A stretch of DNA of 64,000 nt from Rubrivirga sp046845755. Lineage in GTDB: Bacteria > Bacteroidota > Rhodothermia > Rhodothermales > Rubricoccaceae. The stretch is from assembly GCF_046845755.1 (NCBI RefSeq), contig NZ_CP177357.1:434001-498000 (forward strand), read 5' to 3'. This document shows, piece by piece, positions 40,670 through 49,167 of this stretch; position 1 is the stretch's first letter; every line of letters begins with the position of its first letter. The position numbers and the translations under genes were made by a program. A model generated the notes under the pieces. That model had not been told where the DNA came from. It saw only the letters and a list, made by a program, of their open reading frames with translations, and ran no database searches.

Positions 40670-43222
40670 ATGGACGTGCCCCCCCCTATGTCGCCTCGTG
40701 CCGCTCCGGCTCCGGAGCGGGTGGGGCGGTACCGGGTGCTCGGGGAACTGGGCCGGGGCGGGATGGGCGTCGTGTACCGCGCCCAAGACCCACGCCTGGG
40801 CCGCGAGGTCGCCCTCAAGGTGCTCTCCGACGCCTTCGGCCGCGACGCCGAGGCCAAGGCGCGGCTGCTCGACGAGGCGCGCGCGGCGGCCACGCTCGAC
40901 CACCCGAATGTGTGCACGGTCTACGAAGTGGCCGAGACCGACGACGGCCAGCCGTTTATCGCCTTGGCGTGCTACGACGGCGAGACGTTGGCCGAGAGGC
41001 TGGCGCGGGGACCGTTAGCAATCGCCGAGGCGGTCCGTCTTGTGCGTGGCGTCGCGGCCGGCGTGGCCGCCGCGCACGCGCAGGGCATCGTCCACCGCGA
41101 CCTCAAACCCGCGAACGTGTTCGTCACCGACGACGGCACGCCCAAGGTCCTCGACTTCGGGGTCGCCCAGGTCGCCGGCGACGCGGGGGCGTCGGAGGGG
41201 ACGAGCGGGGGGACGCTGGCGTACGCCGCGCCGGAGCAGGCCGCCGGCGCCGCCGACGCCCGGTCCGACGTGTGGGCGCTCGGGCTCGTGCTCTACGAGA
41301 TGCTGACGGGCGAGAACCCGTTCCTCGCCCCGTACGCCGCCGCCGTCCGCTACAACGTCCACCACGAGGACCCGCCGCCACCGAGCGCCCGCGTCGACGT
41401 GCCCCCGGCGCTCGACGCCGTCGTCCTGCGGGCGCTCGCCAAGGACCCCGCCGACCGCTACCCCGACGCGGGGGCGTTCGCCCTGGCGATCGAGGCCGCC
41501 GTCGTTCCGGACCGGACCGTCGCCCGGCTGCGGCCCCGCTACGCCGTGCTCGCCGTCGCGCTCGCGGCGCTCCTGGTGGCGGCGATGTGGAGCGTCCGCC
41601 CCGGCGGCCCGTTCGCCCGGGAGGCCGTGCACCTCGCCGTGCTCGCGTTCGAGCCCGAGTCCGACGCGCCCGACGACCGGGCGTTCGCCGAGGGCCTGGC
41701 CGAGACGCTCGCCAGCGGCGTCGTCGAGGCGGTCCCGACCGAGGCCGGGCTCTGGGTGGTTCCGGCGAACGTCATCCGCGACCTCGGCGTCGAGACCGCG
41801 CGCCAGGCCGACGCCGTGCTCGGGGCGAACCGCGTGCTCACGGGGCGGCTGGCGCGCGAGGGCGGGCGGCTCGTGCTCACGCTCGCGCTCACCTCGACCG
41901 GCGACCGGCCCCGCACGCTCGCCTCGCGCACACTCACCGTCGCGCCCGGCGGGACGGTGCGGGCGGCCGCGCTCCAGGCCGTCGTCGAGATGCTGGGGCT
42001 GGGCGGCGTGGCGACGGTCGACCGGGGAGGCGTGGCGTGGGGCACCGACGACCCCGAGGCCCAGCGCTTTTTCCTGGCCGGCGTGGGCTACCTCGAGCGC
42101 GACCTCGAGGTCGCCGACCTCAACCGCGCTGTCGGTCTCTTCGAAGACGCCATCGGTGAGGACCCCGACTTCGCCGCCGCCCACGCCCGCCTCGCCGAGG
42201 CCGCCGTCGCGAGCTACAACCGGACCCGGGACACGACTTGGATCGGACGCGCCCAGACGTCGGCCGCTCGCGCGCTCGCCCTCGCCCCCGACGCGCCGCA
42301 CCCCCACATCGCCCTCGCCCACCTCCGCAACGCGACGGGCGACTATCCCGCCGCCATCGCCGAGGCCCGCCTCGCCCTCGACCTCGACCCCGCCTCCGCC
42401 GCCGCGCTCCGCGCCCTCGGCGAGGCCCAGGAGGGGGCCGGCGACCCCGCCGCCGCCGAGCAAACGCTCCTCCACGCCCTCCGCCTCCGCCCGGGCCTGT
42501 GGACCGGCCACGCCGACCTCGGCTACCTCTACTTCCGGCTCGGCCGGCTCGAGGACGCCGCCGCCCAGTTCGAGGCCATCATCGCCCTCGCCCCGGGCAA
42601 CTTCCAGGGCTACTACGGCCGGGCCGCCTTCTTTCAGGCGACGGGCGATGAGGATGCCGCTCGCCGCAACTACCAAGCGGCGAACGCCATTCGGCCCAAC
42701 TACGGGGCGTACTCGAACCTCGGTCTGCTCCTATACGACGCGGGCGACCAACGCGGTGCCGCCCGGATGTACCGACGGGCTCTCGCCATGGACAGCACCG
42801 ACCACGTCATTTGGATCACGTTTGCCGATCTCCTTGATGAACTCGGAGACCAAGCCGGTGCACGTCAGGCCTACCGTCGCACCCGCCGCCGTGCCGATGC
42901 GGCGCTCGCGGTGAACCCCGCCGACGCCTACACACGGTCGATCCGTGCCTCAGCCGCTCTCGCTCTCGGTGACCGCGCCGCCGCCATCGCCGACGCCGAG
43001 CAGGCTCTACGCGAGGCGCCTAGCGATGTCCGTGTCTCCTTCCGGACGGCCCTGGTTTTCGCCGAGACGGGCTCGCCAGCCCGCGCTCTCGACGCGCTCA
43101 CCGCCGCTGTCGTCAACGGTCACAAACTCGATTACATCGACACTGGCCGCCTGTTTGCTACCGCTCGCGCCCTTCCAGGCTGGTCCGCCCTCCGCGCCCA
43201 GGCCCAGGCGGATGGCCCCTGA
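40670..43222 (+). CDS. Ser/Thr protein kinase with TM helix, TolB-like domain and TPR repeats (second copy)
   Basis: The 850-residue paralogue of the first kinase shows the same order of domains, with Lys50, HRDLKPANV from 142 and DFG intact. Long stretches are nearly identical at DNA level, for example about 37898-38017 against 41601-41720 (HLAVLAFEPESDAPDDRAF region), showing recent duplication or gene conversion. From about 42640 onward codon bias and GC fall clearly and similarity to the first copy drops, as if the 3' end came from another source. A small AT-richer ORF follows 32 bp after the stop. ATG at 40670 is chosen by its spacing from TACGTTGC and by alignment with copy one. Confidence 0.9.
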   Translation: MDVPPPMSPRAAPAPERVGRYRVLGELGRGGMGVVYRAQDPRLGREVALKVLSDAFGRDAEAKARLLDEARAAATLDHPNVCTVYEVAETDDGQPFIALACYDGETLAERLARGPLAIAEAVRLVRGVAAGVAAAHAQGIVHRDLKPANVFVTDDGTPKVLDFGVAQVAGDAGASEGTSGGTLAYAAPEQAAGAADARSDVWALGLVLYEMLTGENPFLAPYAAAVRYNVHHEDPPPPSARVDVPPALDAVVLRALAKDPADRYPDAGAFALAIEAAVVPDRTVARLRPRYAVLAVALAALLVAAMWSVRPGGPFAREAVHLAVLAFEPESDAPDDRAFAEGLAETLASGVVEAVPTEAGLWVVPANVIRDLGVETARQADAVLGANRVLTGRLAREGGRLVLTLALTSTGDRPRTLASRTLTVAPGGTVRAAALQAVVEMLGLGGVATVDRGGVAWGTDDPEAQRFFLAGVGYLERDLEVADLNRAVGLFEDAIGEDPDFAAAHARLAEAAVASYNRTRDTTWIGRAQTSAARALALAPDAPHPHIALAHLRNATGDYPAAIAEARLALDLDPASAAALRALGEAQEGAGDPAAAEQTLLHALRLRPGLWTGHADLGYLYFRLGRLEDAAAQFEAIIALAPGNFQGYYGRAAFFQATGDEDAARRNYQAANAIRPNYGAYSNLGLLLYDAGDQRGAARMYRRALAMDSTDHVIWITFADLLDELGDQAGARQAYRRTRRRADAALAVNPADAYTRSIRASAALALGDRAAAIADAEQALREAPSDVRVSFRTALVFAETGSPARALDALTAAVVNGHKLDYIDTGRLFATARALPGWSALRAQAQADGP

Positions 43223-43254
43223 TTCGTCCCCCCCTTCTTTTTGCCCCAACCGTC

Positions 43255-43707
43255 ATGCCGTGTACAAATTCACGTAGCAACGTCACGCGTATCATCGAGC
43301 AAAGCCCAGGCAACTTCGTGCCTACTGCGGTCCGTTCCAACAACAGGCCACATCAGCCTCTTCCACCACACTGGATGGAGGGGGAGCCAGGGTGTCGGTT
43401 GACTTGGGAAATAAACATTCGTCCAGAAAGCACAGTCACAGGCTGGAGCATGCCGTGTGGACTGCAGGAGCCGTCTCTGGACAGCGACAATACGTCGCAA
43501 GGACGGCGTCGGCTAGTCTATATTTTGGTAGTGGGCAATGGGATTAACTGTAGCGGAAAATATTCTGTGTTCATTAATCATCTGAGAGTAATGCATGAGG
43601 GTGATCATGATGGGGCCGGTGGATTGGCGTCAGACGTTCATGAAGGCCATTCCGAGGAGGACAAACATGAAGGCCATTCCGGGGAGATCAAGATCCCGCC
43701 GGGCTAA
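43255..43707 (+). CDS. Small ORF in an AT-richer island after the second kinase
   Basis: The 150-residue ORF begins at ATG 43255. Base composition is near 50 percent GC against about 70 elsewhere. The product has four cysteines, a beta-like segment (LVYILVVGNGINCSGKY) and a His/Glu/Gly-rich end in which VHEGHSEEDK and KHEGHSGE come from a 30-bp tandem repeat at 43638-43687. It ends EIKIPPG. Its position matches that of the small proteins after kinase one. The segment around VGNGINC faintly resembles VGPNGTRC of family member 1, but this is too weak to call homology. It may be a divergent partner gene, a foreign gene, or non-coding. Confidence 0.4.
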   Translation: MPCTNSRSNVTRIIEQSPGNFVPTAVRSNNRPHQPLPPHWMEGEPGCRLTWEINIRPESTVTGWSMPCGLQEPSLDSDNTSQGRRRLVYILVVGNGINCSGKYSVFINHLRVMHEGDHDGAGGLASDVHEGHSEEDKHEGHSGEIKIPPG

Positions 43708-43719
43708 GCAGATCATTCA

Positions 43720-43747
43720 CCCCGCTGGCGGCCGTCGCCAGCGGGGC
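43720..43747. other. GC-rich hairpin closing the AT-richer island
   Basis: CCCCGCTGGCG pairs with CGCCAGCGGGG around a 5-nt loop. No T tract follows on either strand, so terminator function is uncertain. Confidence 0.4.
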
Positions 43748-43755
43748 TCCGGGCC

Positions 43756-43851
43756 TACGACGGCTCCTGGATACCCAGGCGCTCGCGGAGCTGGGGCTGG
43801 CCGTCGGTCGCGATCTCGGCGATCCCGACGAAGCGGCGGACCCGCGCCTAA
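43756..43851 (-). pseudogene. C-terminal remnant of an unidentified gene
   Basis: On the minus strand an open stretch between stop codons at 43849-43851 and 43756-43758 encodes RRFVGIAEIATDGQPQLRER and ends IQEPS. Codon choice is strongly genome-like and the sequence reads as a genuine protein terminus, but there is no start codon or body. It is in the same frame as the upstream esterase, separated from it by two stops. It may be what is left of a gene displaced when the adjacent AT-richer segment or the esterase moved in. Confidence 0.35.
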
Positions 43852-43863
43852 GGCGACGCCCTG

Positions 43864-44556
43864 TCAGGCGCTCTGACTGACAGCCGTCAGCAAGGTGCGC
43901 ATCGCGGCGAGCTCGTCGGCGTTCACGGTGTGCCCCATCCCGGGGTAGATCCGCGCGTCGACCTCGGCGCCGAGCTCGGCCAGCACGGCCGCCGTCCGCT
44001 CGACGCGGGCGAGGGGGATGTGCGGGTCGACGTCGGAGCAGCCGACGAAGACGGGCGTGCCGGCGAGGGACGTGTCGTAGTCGAACGCCTTGTCGGCGTA
44101 GCGGCCGCCGGCGCCGAGCAGCGTCGGCGCGTCGTCGGGCCCGGGGCCCGTCCCGAGCAGGCCGCCCGACAGGACGACCACGCCGCCCCAGCGCCCGCCG
44201 GTCCGCGCGGCGGTCTCGGCGGCGAGGCAGGCGCCCTGGCTGAAGCCGGCGAGGACGACGTGGGCGCGGTCGATCCCGGCCGCCTCGGCGGTGGCGACGG
44301 CGCGGAGCACGGCGGCGATGCCGCTGCCCAGCCCGGGCTCGTTCGCCGCGAGCGGCGCCAGGAAGCTCTGCGGGTACCACGCGTGGCCGGCCGCTTGCGG
44401 GGCGAGGTACGCGAGGGTGTCGGGCAGCTCGGCGGTCAGCCCCAGGATGCCGCGCGCCGAGTCGCCCCGGCCGTGGACGAGGACGACGGCGGCGGGCGCC
44501 TCGGCGAGCGGGGCGCCCGCGGCGACGAGGGGCTGGCGGTCGTGGGGGCCGGTCAT
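43864..44556 (-). CDS. Phospholipase/carboxylesterase-family hydrolase
   Basis: The 230-residue cytoplasmic alpha/beta hydrolase has VVLVHGRGDSARG (oxyanion loop), LAGFSQGACLA (nucleophile Ser), DVDPHIPLARV (acid) and GMGHTVNADEL (catalytic His). This is the YpfH/acyl-protein-thioesterase-like family, which hydrolyses carboxylic esters. The start ATG overlaps the stop of the DUF2911 gene by 4 bp (ATGA), so the two are translationally coupled. Confidence 0.9.
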   Translation of the reverse strand: MTGPHDRQPLVAAGAPLAEAPAAVVLVHGRGDSARGILGLTAELPDTLAYLAPQAAGHAWYPQSFLAPLAANEPGLGSGIAAVLRAVATAEAAGIDRAHVVLAGFSQGACLAAETAARTGGRWGGVVVLSGGLLGTGPGPDDAPTLLGAGGRYADKAFDYDTSLAGTPVFVGCSDVDPHIPLARVERTAAVLAELGAEVDARIYPGMGHTVNADELAAMRTLLTAVSQSA

Positions 44557-45149
44557 GGAAGGCGAGTGATCGGAAAGGCGGCGGCGCGGCGGTCCCACGC
44601 AAGCACGAGCGCGGCGCCGTCGTCGTCGAAGGACCACGTCAGCCCTTCGACGGTCGCGTCGAGGGCGTGGGGGGCGACCGTGACGGTGACGAGGTCGAGC
44701 GCCGGGTCGTACTCGTCGGCGAGGTGGGCCCCGAGGCTGGCGTTGACGTGCAACGTCCAGGCGTCGGGGCCGGGCGTGACGAACAGGCTGTAGGCGCCCG
44801 GCGGCACCTCGACGCCGCCGACCGCGAGCGGGACCGTCGTCACGAGCTCGGTCGCGCGGTGGGCGCCAGCGGCCCAGACCGTCCCGTCGGCCACGAGCCC
44901 GCCCCAGACGGCGCGGCCCCGGACGAACGGCCGGCCGAACACGACCGACGCGTAGCCGCCGTCGCCGTAGCGGAGCCCGGCGCGACCGACGGCGCTTCCG
45001 GGCGGCGGGGCGGCCTCGTCGAGGCGCAGGCCGGTGACGACGAACGTCTCGGCGACGGCGGTCGCCTCGGCCGGGACGGGCGCGGGGTGCGCGTGCTGGG
45101 CGGTGGCGGCGCACGTCGTCAGGAGCGCGAGCGCGAGCGGGCGGAGCAT
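44553..45149 (-). CDS. DUF2911 secreted protein
   Basis: The 198-residue product has a signal peptide (MLRPLALALLTTCAATAQ) and a DUF2911 domain. Landmarks are YGDGGYASVVFGRPFVRGR, the VWAAGAHRATELVT segment and LAVGGVEVPPGAYSLFVTPG. The family is common in Bacteroidota as a periplasmic or surface beta-sandwich of unknown role. ATG at 45149 is set by the signal peptide. It is coupled by an ATGA overlap to the esterase gene downstream and is preceded by a terminator for the DUF5916 gene. Confidence 0.88.
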   Translation of the reverse strand: MLRPLALALLTTCAATAQHAHPAPVPAEATAVAETFVVTGLRLDEAAPPPGSAVGRAGLRYGDGGYASVVFGRPFVRGRAVWGGLVADGTVWAAGAHRATELVTTVPLAVGGVEVPPGAYSLFVTPGPDAWTLHVNASLGAHLADEYDPALDLVTVTVAPHALDATVEGLTWSFDDDGAALVLAWDRRAAAFPITRLP

Positions 45150-45232
45150 GGGGTCGTGGGCGGGGGGGCGGCGTGGACGAACGCGAGCCCGGCCCGTACC
45201 CGTGTCCGGCGGCCTCCGTTCTCGCGCCTCCG

Positions 45233-45268
45233 AAAACAAAACGGGGCCGCCCGTGAAGGCGACCCCGT
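45233..45268 (-). terminator. Rho-independent terminator of the DUF5916 gene
   Basis: On the minus strand GGGGTCGCC pairs with GGCGGCCCC around a TTCACG-type loop, followed by GTTTTGTTTTC. It lies about 85 bp after the stop. Confidence 0.88.
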
Positions 45269-45353
45269 GGGTCGGGTCCCGCCGGCGGCCCGTCTCGTAG
45301 CCGCCAGCGGGGAGGGGCAGGGCCGGATGGCTCGTCCGGCCGGTCGCCCCCGA

Positions 45354-48083
45354 TCAGCCGAGCCAGTAGCTCAGCTTGAGGACGAAGACGTTGGTGACGG
45401 GGTCGGTAAACAGGCCCGACACGTCGCGGTCGAACTCGAATCCGCCGTCGTTCGCGAACCCGCTCCGCTGCTGCTGCCAGACCAGGAAGAGCGCCGAGCC
45501 CGGCCGGTACTCCCAGCGCAGGACCGCATTCCCCTGGAGCGAGCGGACGGTAAAGTTGGGGTTGCCGAACTCGGTCGTCCCGCCGTCGGGGCCGGTCACG
45601 CGGTAGGCCTGGGGCATGGCCGTGGCCGGATCGGCGCCGTCTGCGAAGAGCGGCTCGATGGTGCCGACGTCGGCGCCGAAGCGCGGGAAGTCGAGCTGGC
45701 GGGCCTCCGTCATCTGGCTAAAGTTGGAGTACCGGCCGCGCGAGACGAAGGGCCGGGCGTAGACCTGAAGCGAGAGCTGGGGCGTGAACGTCCAGTCGAC
45801 GCGGGTGTCGAGCGAGACGGTCGTCTGGTCGATCTCGCCGAACACGTAGCGGCGGCCGAAGGTGGCGTCGAGCCCGGGCGCGTCGTCGCTGGTGATGTAC
45901 TGGCGCGGGTTGCCGGACAGGAACAGCTCGGGCCCGATGCGGACGGTGAGCGACGAGCTGGGCCGGATCTCGGCGCCGACCTCGACGCCGTTGAAGCGGC
46001 CGCCGAGCGCGTCGCGGTTGAGGCCGGTCCAGACGAAGGCCGAGACGGGCTTGCGGTCGTCGGTCCAGCCGTTGACGTTGAGGCCGTAGCCGCCGGGCGA
46101 GGCCGCGATCGGGCCGCCGCGCGTGAGCCGGTCGTTCGTGCTCGCGGCGTAGACCTCGCCGTTCGCGCCGAACCCCCAGAAGTTGTGGAGCCGGCCGTTG
46201 ACGTTGCCGCCCGTGAAGAGGGCCGAGCGGTCGCCGTCGAAGTTGACGCGCGTGCCGGCGAAGAGGTTGGCGCTCCAGCGCTGGAACGGGCCCTGCGCCT
46301 GGTTCTGCTGGTACACGACCACGCTCCCGATGCCGAGCTCGTCGGCGCGGCCCTGGAAGCCGAGCTGGTTGGCGTCGAACCCGGGCGAGGTGAACTCGGC
46401 GTGGAGCGAGCCCACCCAGTGCTCGCCGCCCGACTTGAGCACGTTCATCTCGCCGGTCAGCCCGGAGATCGAGGTGCGCGTCGGGTCGTAGTCGAGGTGG
46501 TCGGCGTCGGGGCGCTGGAACAGGCGCGGGAACGCGCGCTGGACGCGGTCGATGGCCGAGGCGCTGCCGGAGACGTAGCTCCCCGCCAGTTGCCCGTTGA
46601 TGATCCAGTCGTCGGTCAAGGCGTGCTCGATGTCGAACCCCAAGACGGTCCCCTGGCCGGGCAGGGTGCGCTCGATGGCCGGGTCGGCCGTGCTCCGGAC
46701 GACGGACGTGCCGAGCAGGCCGATGATGGTCTTGCCGACCGTGGCCTTGGCGCGCGCGGCGGCGAAGTTGGTCGTCGGCTCGACGAGCGCGCGGTCGTCG
46801 GCCACGATCGCGCCGTCGCCGTCGATCCCCATAAAGCGCCCGTACTCCGGCCCGGTCACCGCGTCGAGCACGCCGACGGAGAACCCGCCGATGCGGCCGG
46901 ACAGCTTGGCCGCGCCCAGGATCGTCGACTGCTGCGGCGAGTCGGTGTAGACCGTCCCGTTCTCGCCGACGGCGTCGTGGGCCTCGGCGGGCACGAAGTT
47001 CGAGCGCTGCGGATTGCGGCCGATGCGGCGCGTGTAGAGCAGGCTCGGCCGGTTCATCCCGAAAAAGCGCCGGGGCTGCATGCTGAACACGTCGGTGCCC
47101 TCGACGAAGAACGGCCGGCGCTCCTGGTTGAACAGCTCGAACCCGCCCAGGTTGACGCGCGACGGGTCGCCCTCGACCTGGCCGAAGTCCGGGTTGACGG
47201 TCGCCGTCAGGGTCAGGTCCGAGGTCAGGCCGTACTTGAGGTCGAGCCCGACGCGCGGGTCGAGGTCGTTGTCGGCGTAGAAGGGGTCGAGGTCGTCGCC
47301 CGGGGCGCGCGTCAGCGACGAGGCGACGTAGGGCATGACCTCGAGCTGGCGCGGCGGGCGCAAGTCGCGCAGGCCGGACAGCGTGCCGAACTGGGAGACC
47401 ATGCCGTTCTCGTCAGGGCTCATCGGGCTCCAGAAGGCCTCCTCGCCCGTGCGGTGGTGCGTGCGCCCAAACTGCAGGCCCCAGTCCTGGGTGCCCTGGC
47501 CGGCGGCGTAGCGGAGCTGGCTGAGCGGGATCCGGAACTCGGCGGTCCAGCCGGTCTCGTCCCGGCTGGCGGCGCCGGCCCAGACGGCGTCCCACGAGTC
47601 GTCCTCGTTGACGTCGTCGTAGATGAGCAGGTCGCGCTGGACGCCGGCCGGGTTGAGGGCGAACACGAAGGCGGTGCGGCGGTCGTGGTACGAGTCGAGG
47701 GCGACGAAGGCCCAGTCGCCGGTGAGGTTGGCGTCGCGGCGGCCGAGCGGGGCGCCGATGCCGTCGGGGCGCGACTCGTGCATCCGCATCCCGATGTAGA
47801 CGGCCGTCCCGTCGTAGAGCACACGCGCTTCGGTCGGCTCCGTCGCGGCGTCGCCGGGGGACGGGCGGAACTGGACGAAGCCGCTCGCGACGGGAGCATC
47901 CGCCCACGCGGCCTCGTCGAGCCGGCCGTCGAGGTCGACCGTGGCGGACAGGGGGGCGGCGGCCAGGCCGCGCGGGCCATCGGTGGCGGCGGCCGTCGTG
48001 TCGGAGCCGTCAGGGGAGGTGGGCTGGGCGAGGGCGGGCGCCGCGAGCAGGGCGGCGGCGGCGAGGAGGGTAGAGAGACGCAT
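45354..48083 (-). CDS. DUF5916 outer-membrane protein with N-terminal CBM9-like domain
   Basis: The 909-residue product has a signal peptide (about 1-19). A carbohydrate-binding-module-9-like domain follows (about 40-200; VDLDGRLDEAAWADAP, YIGMRMHESRPDG, WTAEFRIPLSQLRY), then a long beta-barrel region typical of DUF5916 (NPDFGQVEGDPSRVNL, ERRPFFVEGTDVF). It ends in the hydrophobic pattern LKLSYWLG expected of an outer-membrane strand. The family is abundant in Bacteroidota and its ligand is unknown. A half-conserved BlaI-type dyad lies 59-72 bp upstream of the ATG. The ATG at 48083 is fixed by the signal peptide. Confidence 0.9.
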   Translation of the reverse strand: MRLSTLLAAAALLAAPALAQPTSPDGSDTTAAATDGPRGLAAAPLSATVDLDGRLDEAAWADAPVASGFVQFRPSPGDAATEPTEARVLYDGTAVYIGMRMHESRPDGIGAPLGRRDANLTGDWAFVALDSYHDRRTAFVFALNPAGVQRDLLIYDDVNEDDSWDAVWAGAASRDETGWTAEFRIPLSQLRYAAGQGTQDWGLQFGRTHHRTGEEAFWSPMSPDENGMVSQFGTLSGLRDLRPPRQLEVMPYVASSLTRAPGDDLDPFYADNDLDPRVGLDLKYGLTSDLTLTATVNPDFGQVEGDPSRVNLGGFELFNQERRPFFVEGTDVFSMQPRRFFGMNRPSLLYTRRIGRNPQRSNFVPAEAHDAVGENGTVYTDSPQQSTILGAAKLSGRIGGFSVGVLDAVTGPEYGRFMGIDGDGAIVADDRALVEPTTNFAAARAKATVGKTIIGLLGTSVVRSTADPAIERTLPGQGTVLGFDIEHALTDDWIINGQLAGSYVSGSASAIDRVQRAFPRLFQRPDADHLDYDPTRTSISGLTGEMNVLKSGGEHWVGSLHAEFTSPGFDANQLGFQGRADELGIGSVVVYQQNQAQGPFQRWSANLFAGTRVNFDGDRSALFTGGNVNGRLHNFWGFGANGEVYAASTNDRLTRGGPIAASPGGYGLNVNGWTDDRKPVSAFVWTGLNRDALGGRFNGVEVGAEIRPSSSLTVRIGPELFLSGNPRQYITSDDAPGLDATFGRRYVFGEIDQTTVSLDTRVDWTFTPQLSLQVYARPFVSRGRYSNFSQMTEARQLDFPRFGADVGTIEPLFADGADPATAMPQAYRVTGPDGGTTEFGNPNFTVRSLQGNAVLRWEYRPGSALFLVWQQQRSGFANDGGFEFDRDVSGLFTDPVTNVFVLKLSYWLG

Positions 48084-48141
48084 GGCGGGCAAGGAGTGGA
48101 CCCCTTCCTGACGGGGGAGCGGGGCGGATGTTACTCGGTGT

Positions 48142-48155
48142 GCTAAAAAAATCGC
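48142..48155. promoter_or_regulatory. BlaI-type operator, copy 1 (degenerate)
   Basis: GCTAAAAAAATCGC has one intact half-site of the dyad GCTAA-N4-TTAGC. It lies upstream of the DUF5916 gene in an otherwise GC-rich spacer. Confidence 0.4.
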
Positions 48156-48306
48156 AGGTGCAGATGATTGTGCCCCAACGACATAGGTGTGACGGTGTGT
48201 GCACATCGTTTGCGCGATCGGCACGGGGGGGCGGAGCGCCGGGCGGCACTCGCGAGCGGTCGATCCTGACGTGCCCCGGATCGGAGGGGCCTCGGGGGCG
48301 GGCGGC

Positions 48307-49164
48307 TCAGCCGCCGCGCCTCAGGTGCACCGGCCCGTTCTCGGCTCGGAGCACGAGGGCCGGGCCGCCGTCGCCGAGCAGAGTGTCGACCGCGTCGCCG
48401 GTCCACTCGCCGCGCTTGCGGTCGCGCTGGGGGGGCTCGAAGCCGGTGGTGTGGATGCGGCCCTGATGGGTCTCGGCCGAGAGGCGGGCCGAGTAGTCGT
48501 CGGGGAAGGCGAGGCGGATGGGGCCGTTGGTGGCCGTCACGTCCAGGCCCTGCCCGTCCCAGCGGTCACCGTCGAGCGTCACGTCGACGGGGCCGTTCGT
48601 GGCCGCCACCGCCACGTCGCCCGCGACGCCGGCGAGCCGGACGGGGCCGTTCGTGGCCGTCGCCCGCAAGCGCCCGCCCAGACCGTGGACGTCGAGCGGT
48701 CCGTTGAGCACCGTCGCCTCGAGGTCGGTGTCGGCCGGGGCGAAGACTTGGTAGCTCACCGACACCCAGCGGTCGCCGTCGTGCTCCGTCCGGGAGGCGT
48801 CGTCGCGGACGCGGCCGCCGTCAATCGTGATGCGCGTCTCGTCGACGAGACGCCCGGCCTCGGCCTGGGTCGGGGCCATCGCCAGCACCCGGCTCCGAAC
48901 CAGGATGTCGCTCCGGTCCCAGCGCGACACAGTCAGGCTCCCGTTTGTGGCCGCGAGGTCGAGGGCCCGGGCGGCGATCACCTGCTCGCGGACTTCGCAC
49001 GCGGTCTCGCGGTCGTCCGCCCAGCCCAGGGCGTCGTTGCACCAGTCGTCGGCGGGGAAGGCCGTGGCGGGCGGGGGGGGCGCCGTGCCGAGGGCGAGGA
49101 GCGAGGCGAAGACGAGAGCGAGCATACTCGGGAGGGGCAGGCGGCGGGCGGGAAGGGGGGGCAT
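48307..49164 (-). CDS. DUF4097-family beta-strand repeat protein
   Basis: The 285-residue exported protein has a signal sequence (about 1-35 with a hydrophobic core SMLALVFASLLALG). A repetitive beta-helix-like core of the DUF4097 type follows, in which TNGP or NGP recurs (AATNGSLTV, VLNGPLDV, TATNGPVRL, AATNGPVDV, TATNGPIRL, AENGPVHL). The family often lies beside envelope-stress or anti-sigma systems. Here it is next to a BlaI/M56 pair, with a BlaI-type dyad 4 bp upstream of its start codon. This suggests it is controlled by, or reports to, that system. A second Met (position 14) is a possible alternative start. Confidence 0.85.
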   Translation of the reverse strand: MPPLPARRLPLPSMLALVFASLLALGTAPPPPATAFPADDWCNDALGWADDRETACEVREQVIAARALDLAATNGSLTVSRWDRSDILVRSRVLAMAPTQAEAGRLVDETRITIDGGRVRDDASRTEHDGDRWVSVSYQVFAPADTDLEATVLNGPLDVHGLGGRLRATATNGPVRLAGVAGDVAVAATNGPVDVTLDGDRWDGQGLDVTATNGPIRLAFPDDYSARLSAETHQGRIHTTGFEPPQRDRKRGEWTGDAVDTLLGDGGPALVLRAENGPVHLRRGG

Positions 49165-49167
49165 GAT

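Noticed and set aside
43255..43720. Insertion sequence or phage remnant in the AT-richer island
   Set aside because: I found no terminal inverted repeats, target duplication, transposase or integrase motif; only the composition is unusual.
44667..48146. Plus-strand open frame of 1159 codons
   Set aside because: Antisense shadow of the DUF2911 and DUF5916 genes, with no recognisable domain and repetitive Val/Gly/Arg/Glu composition.
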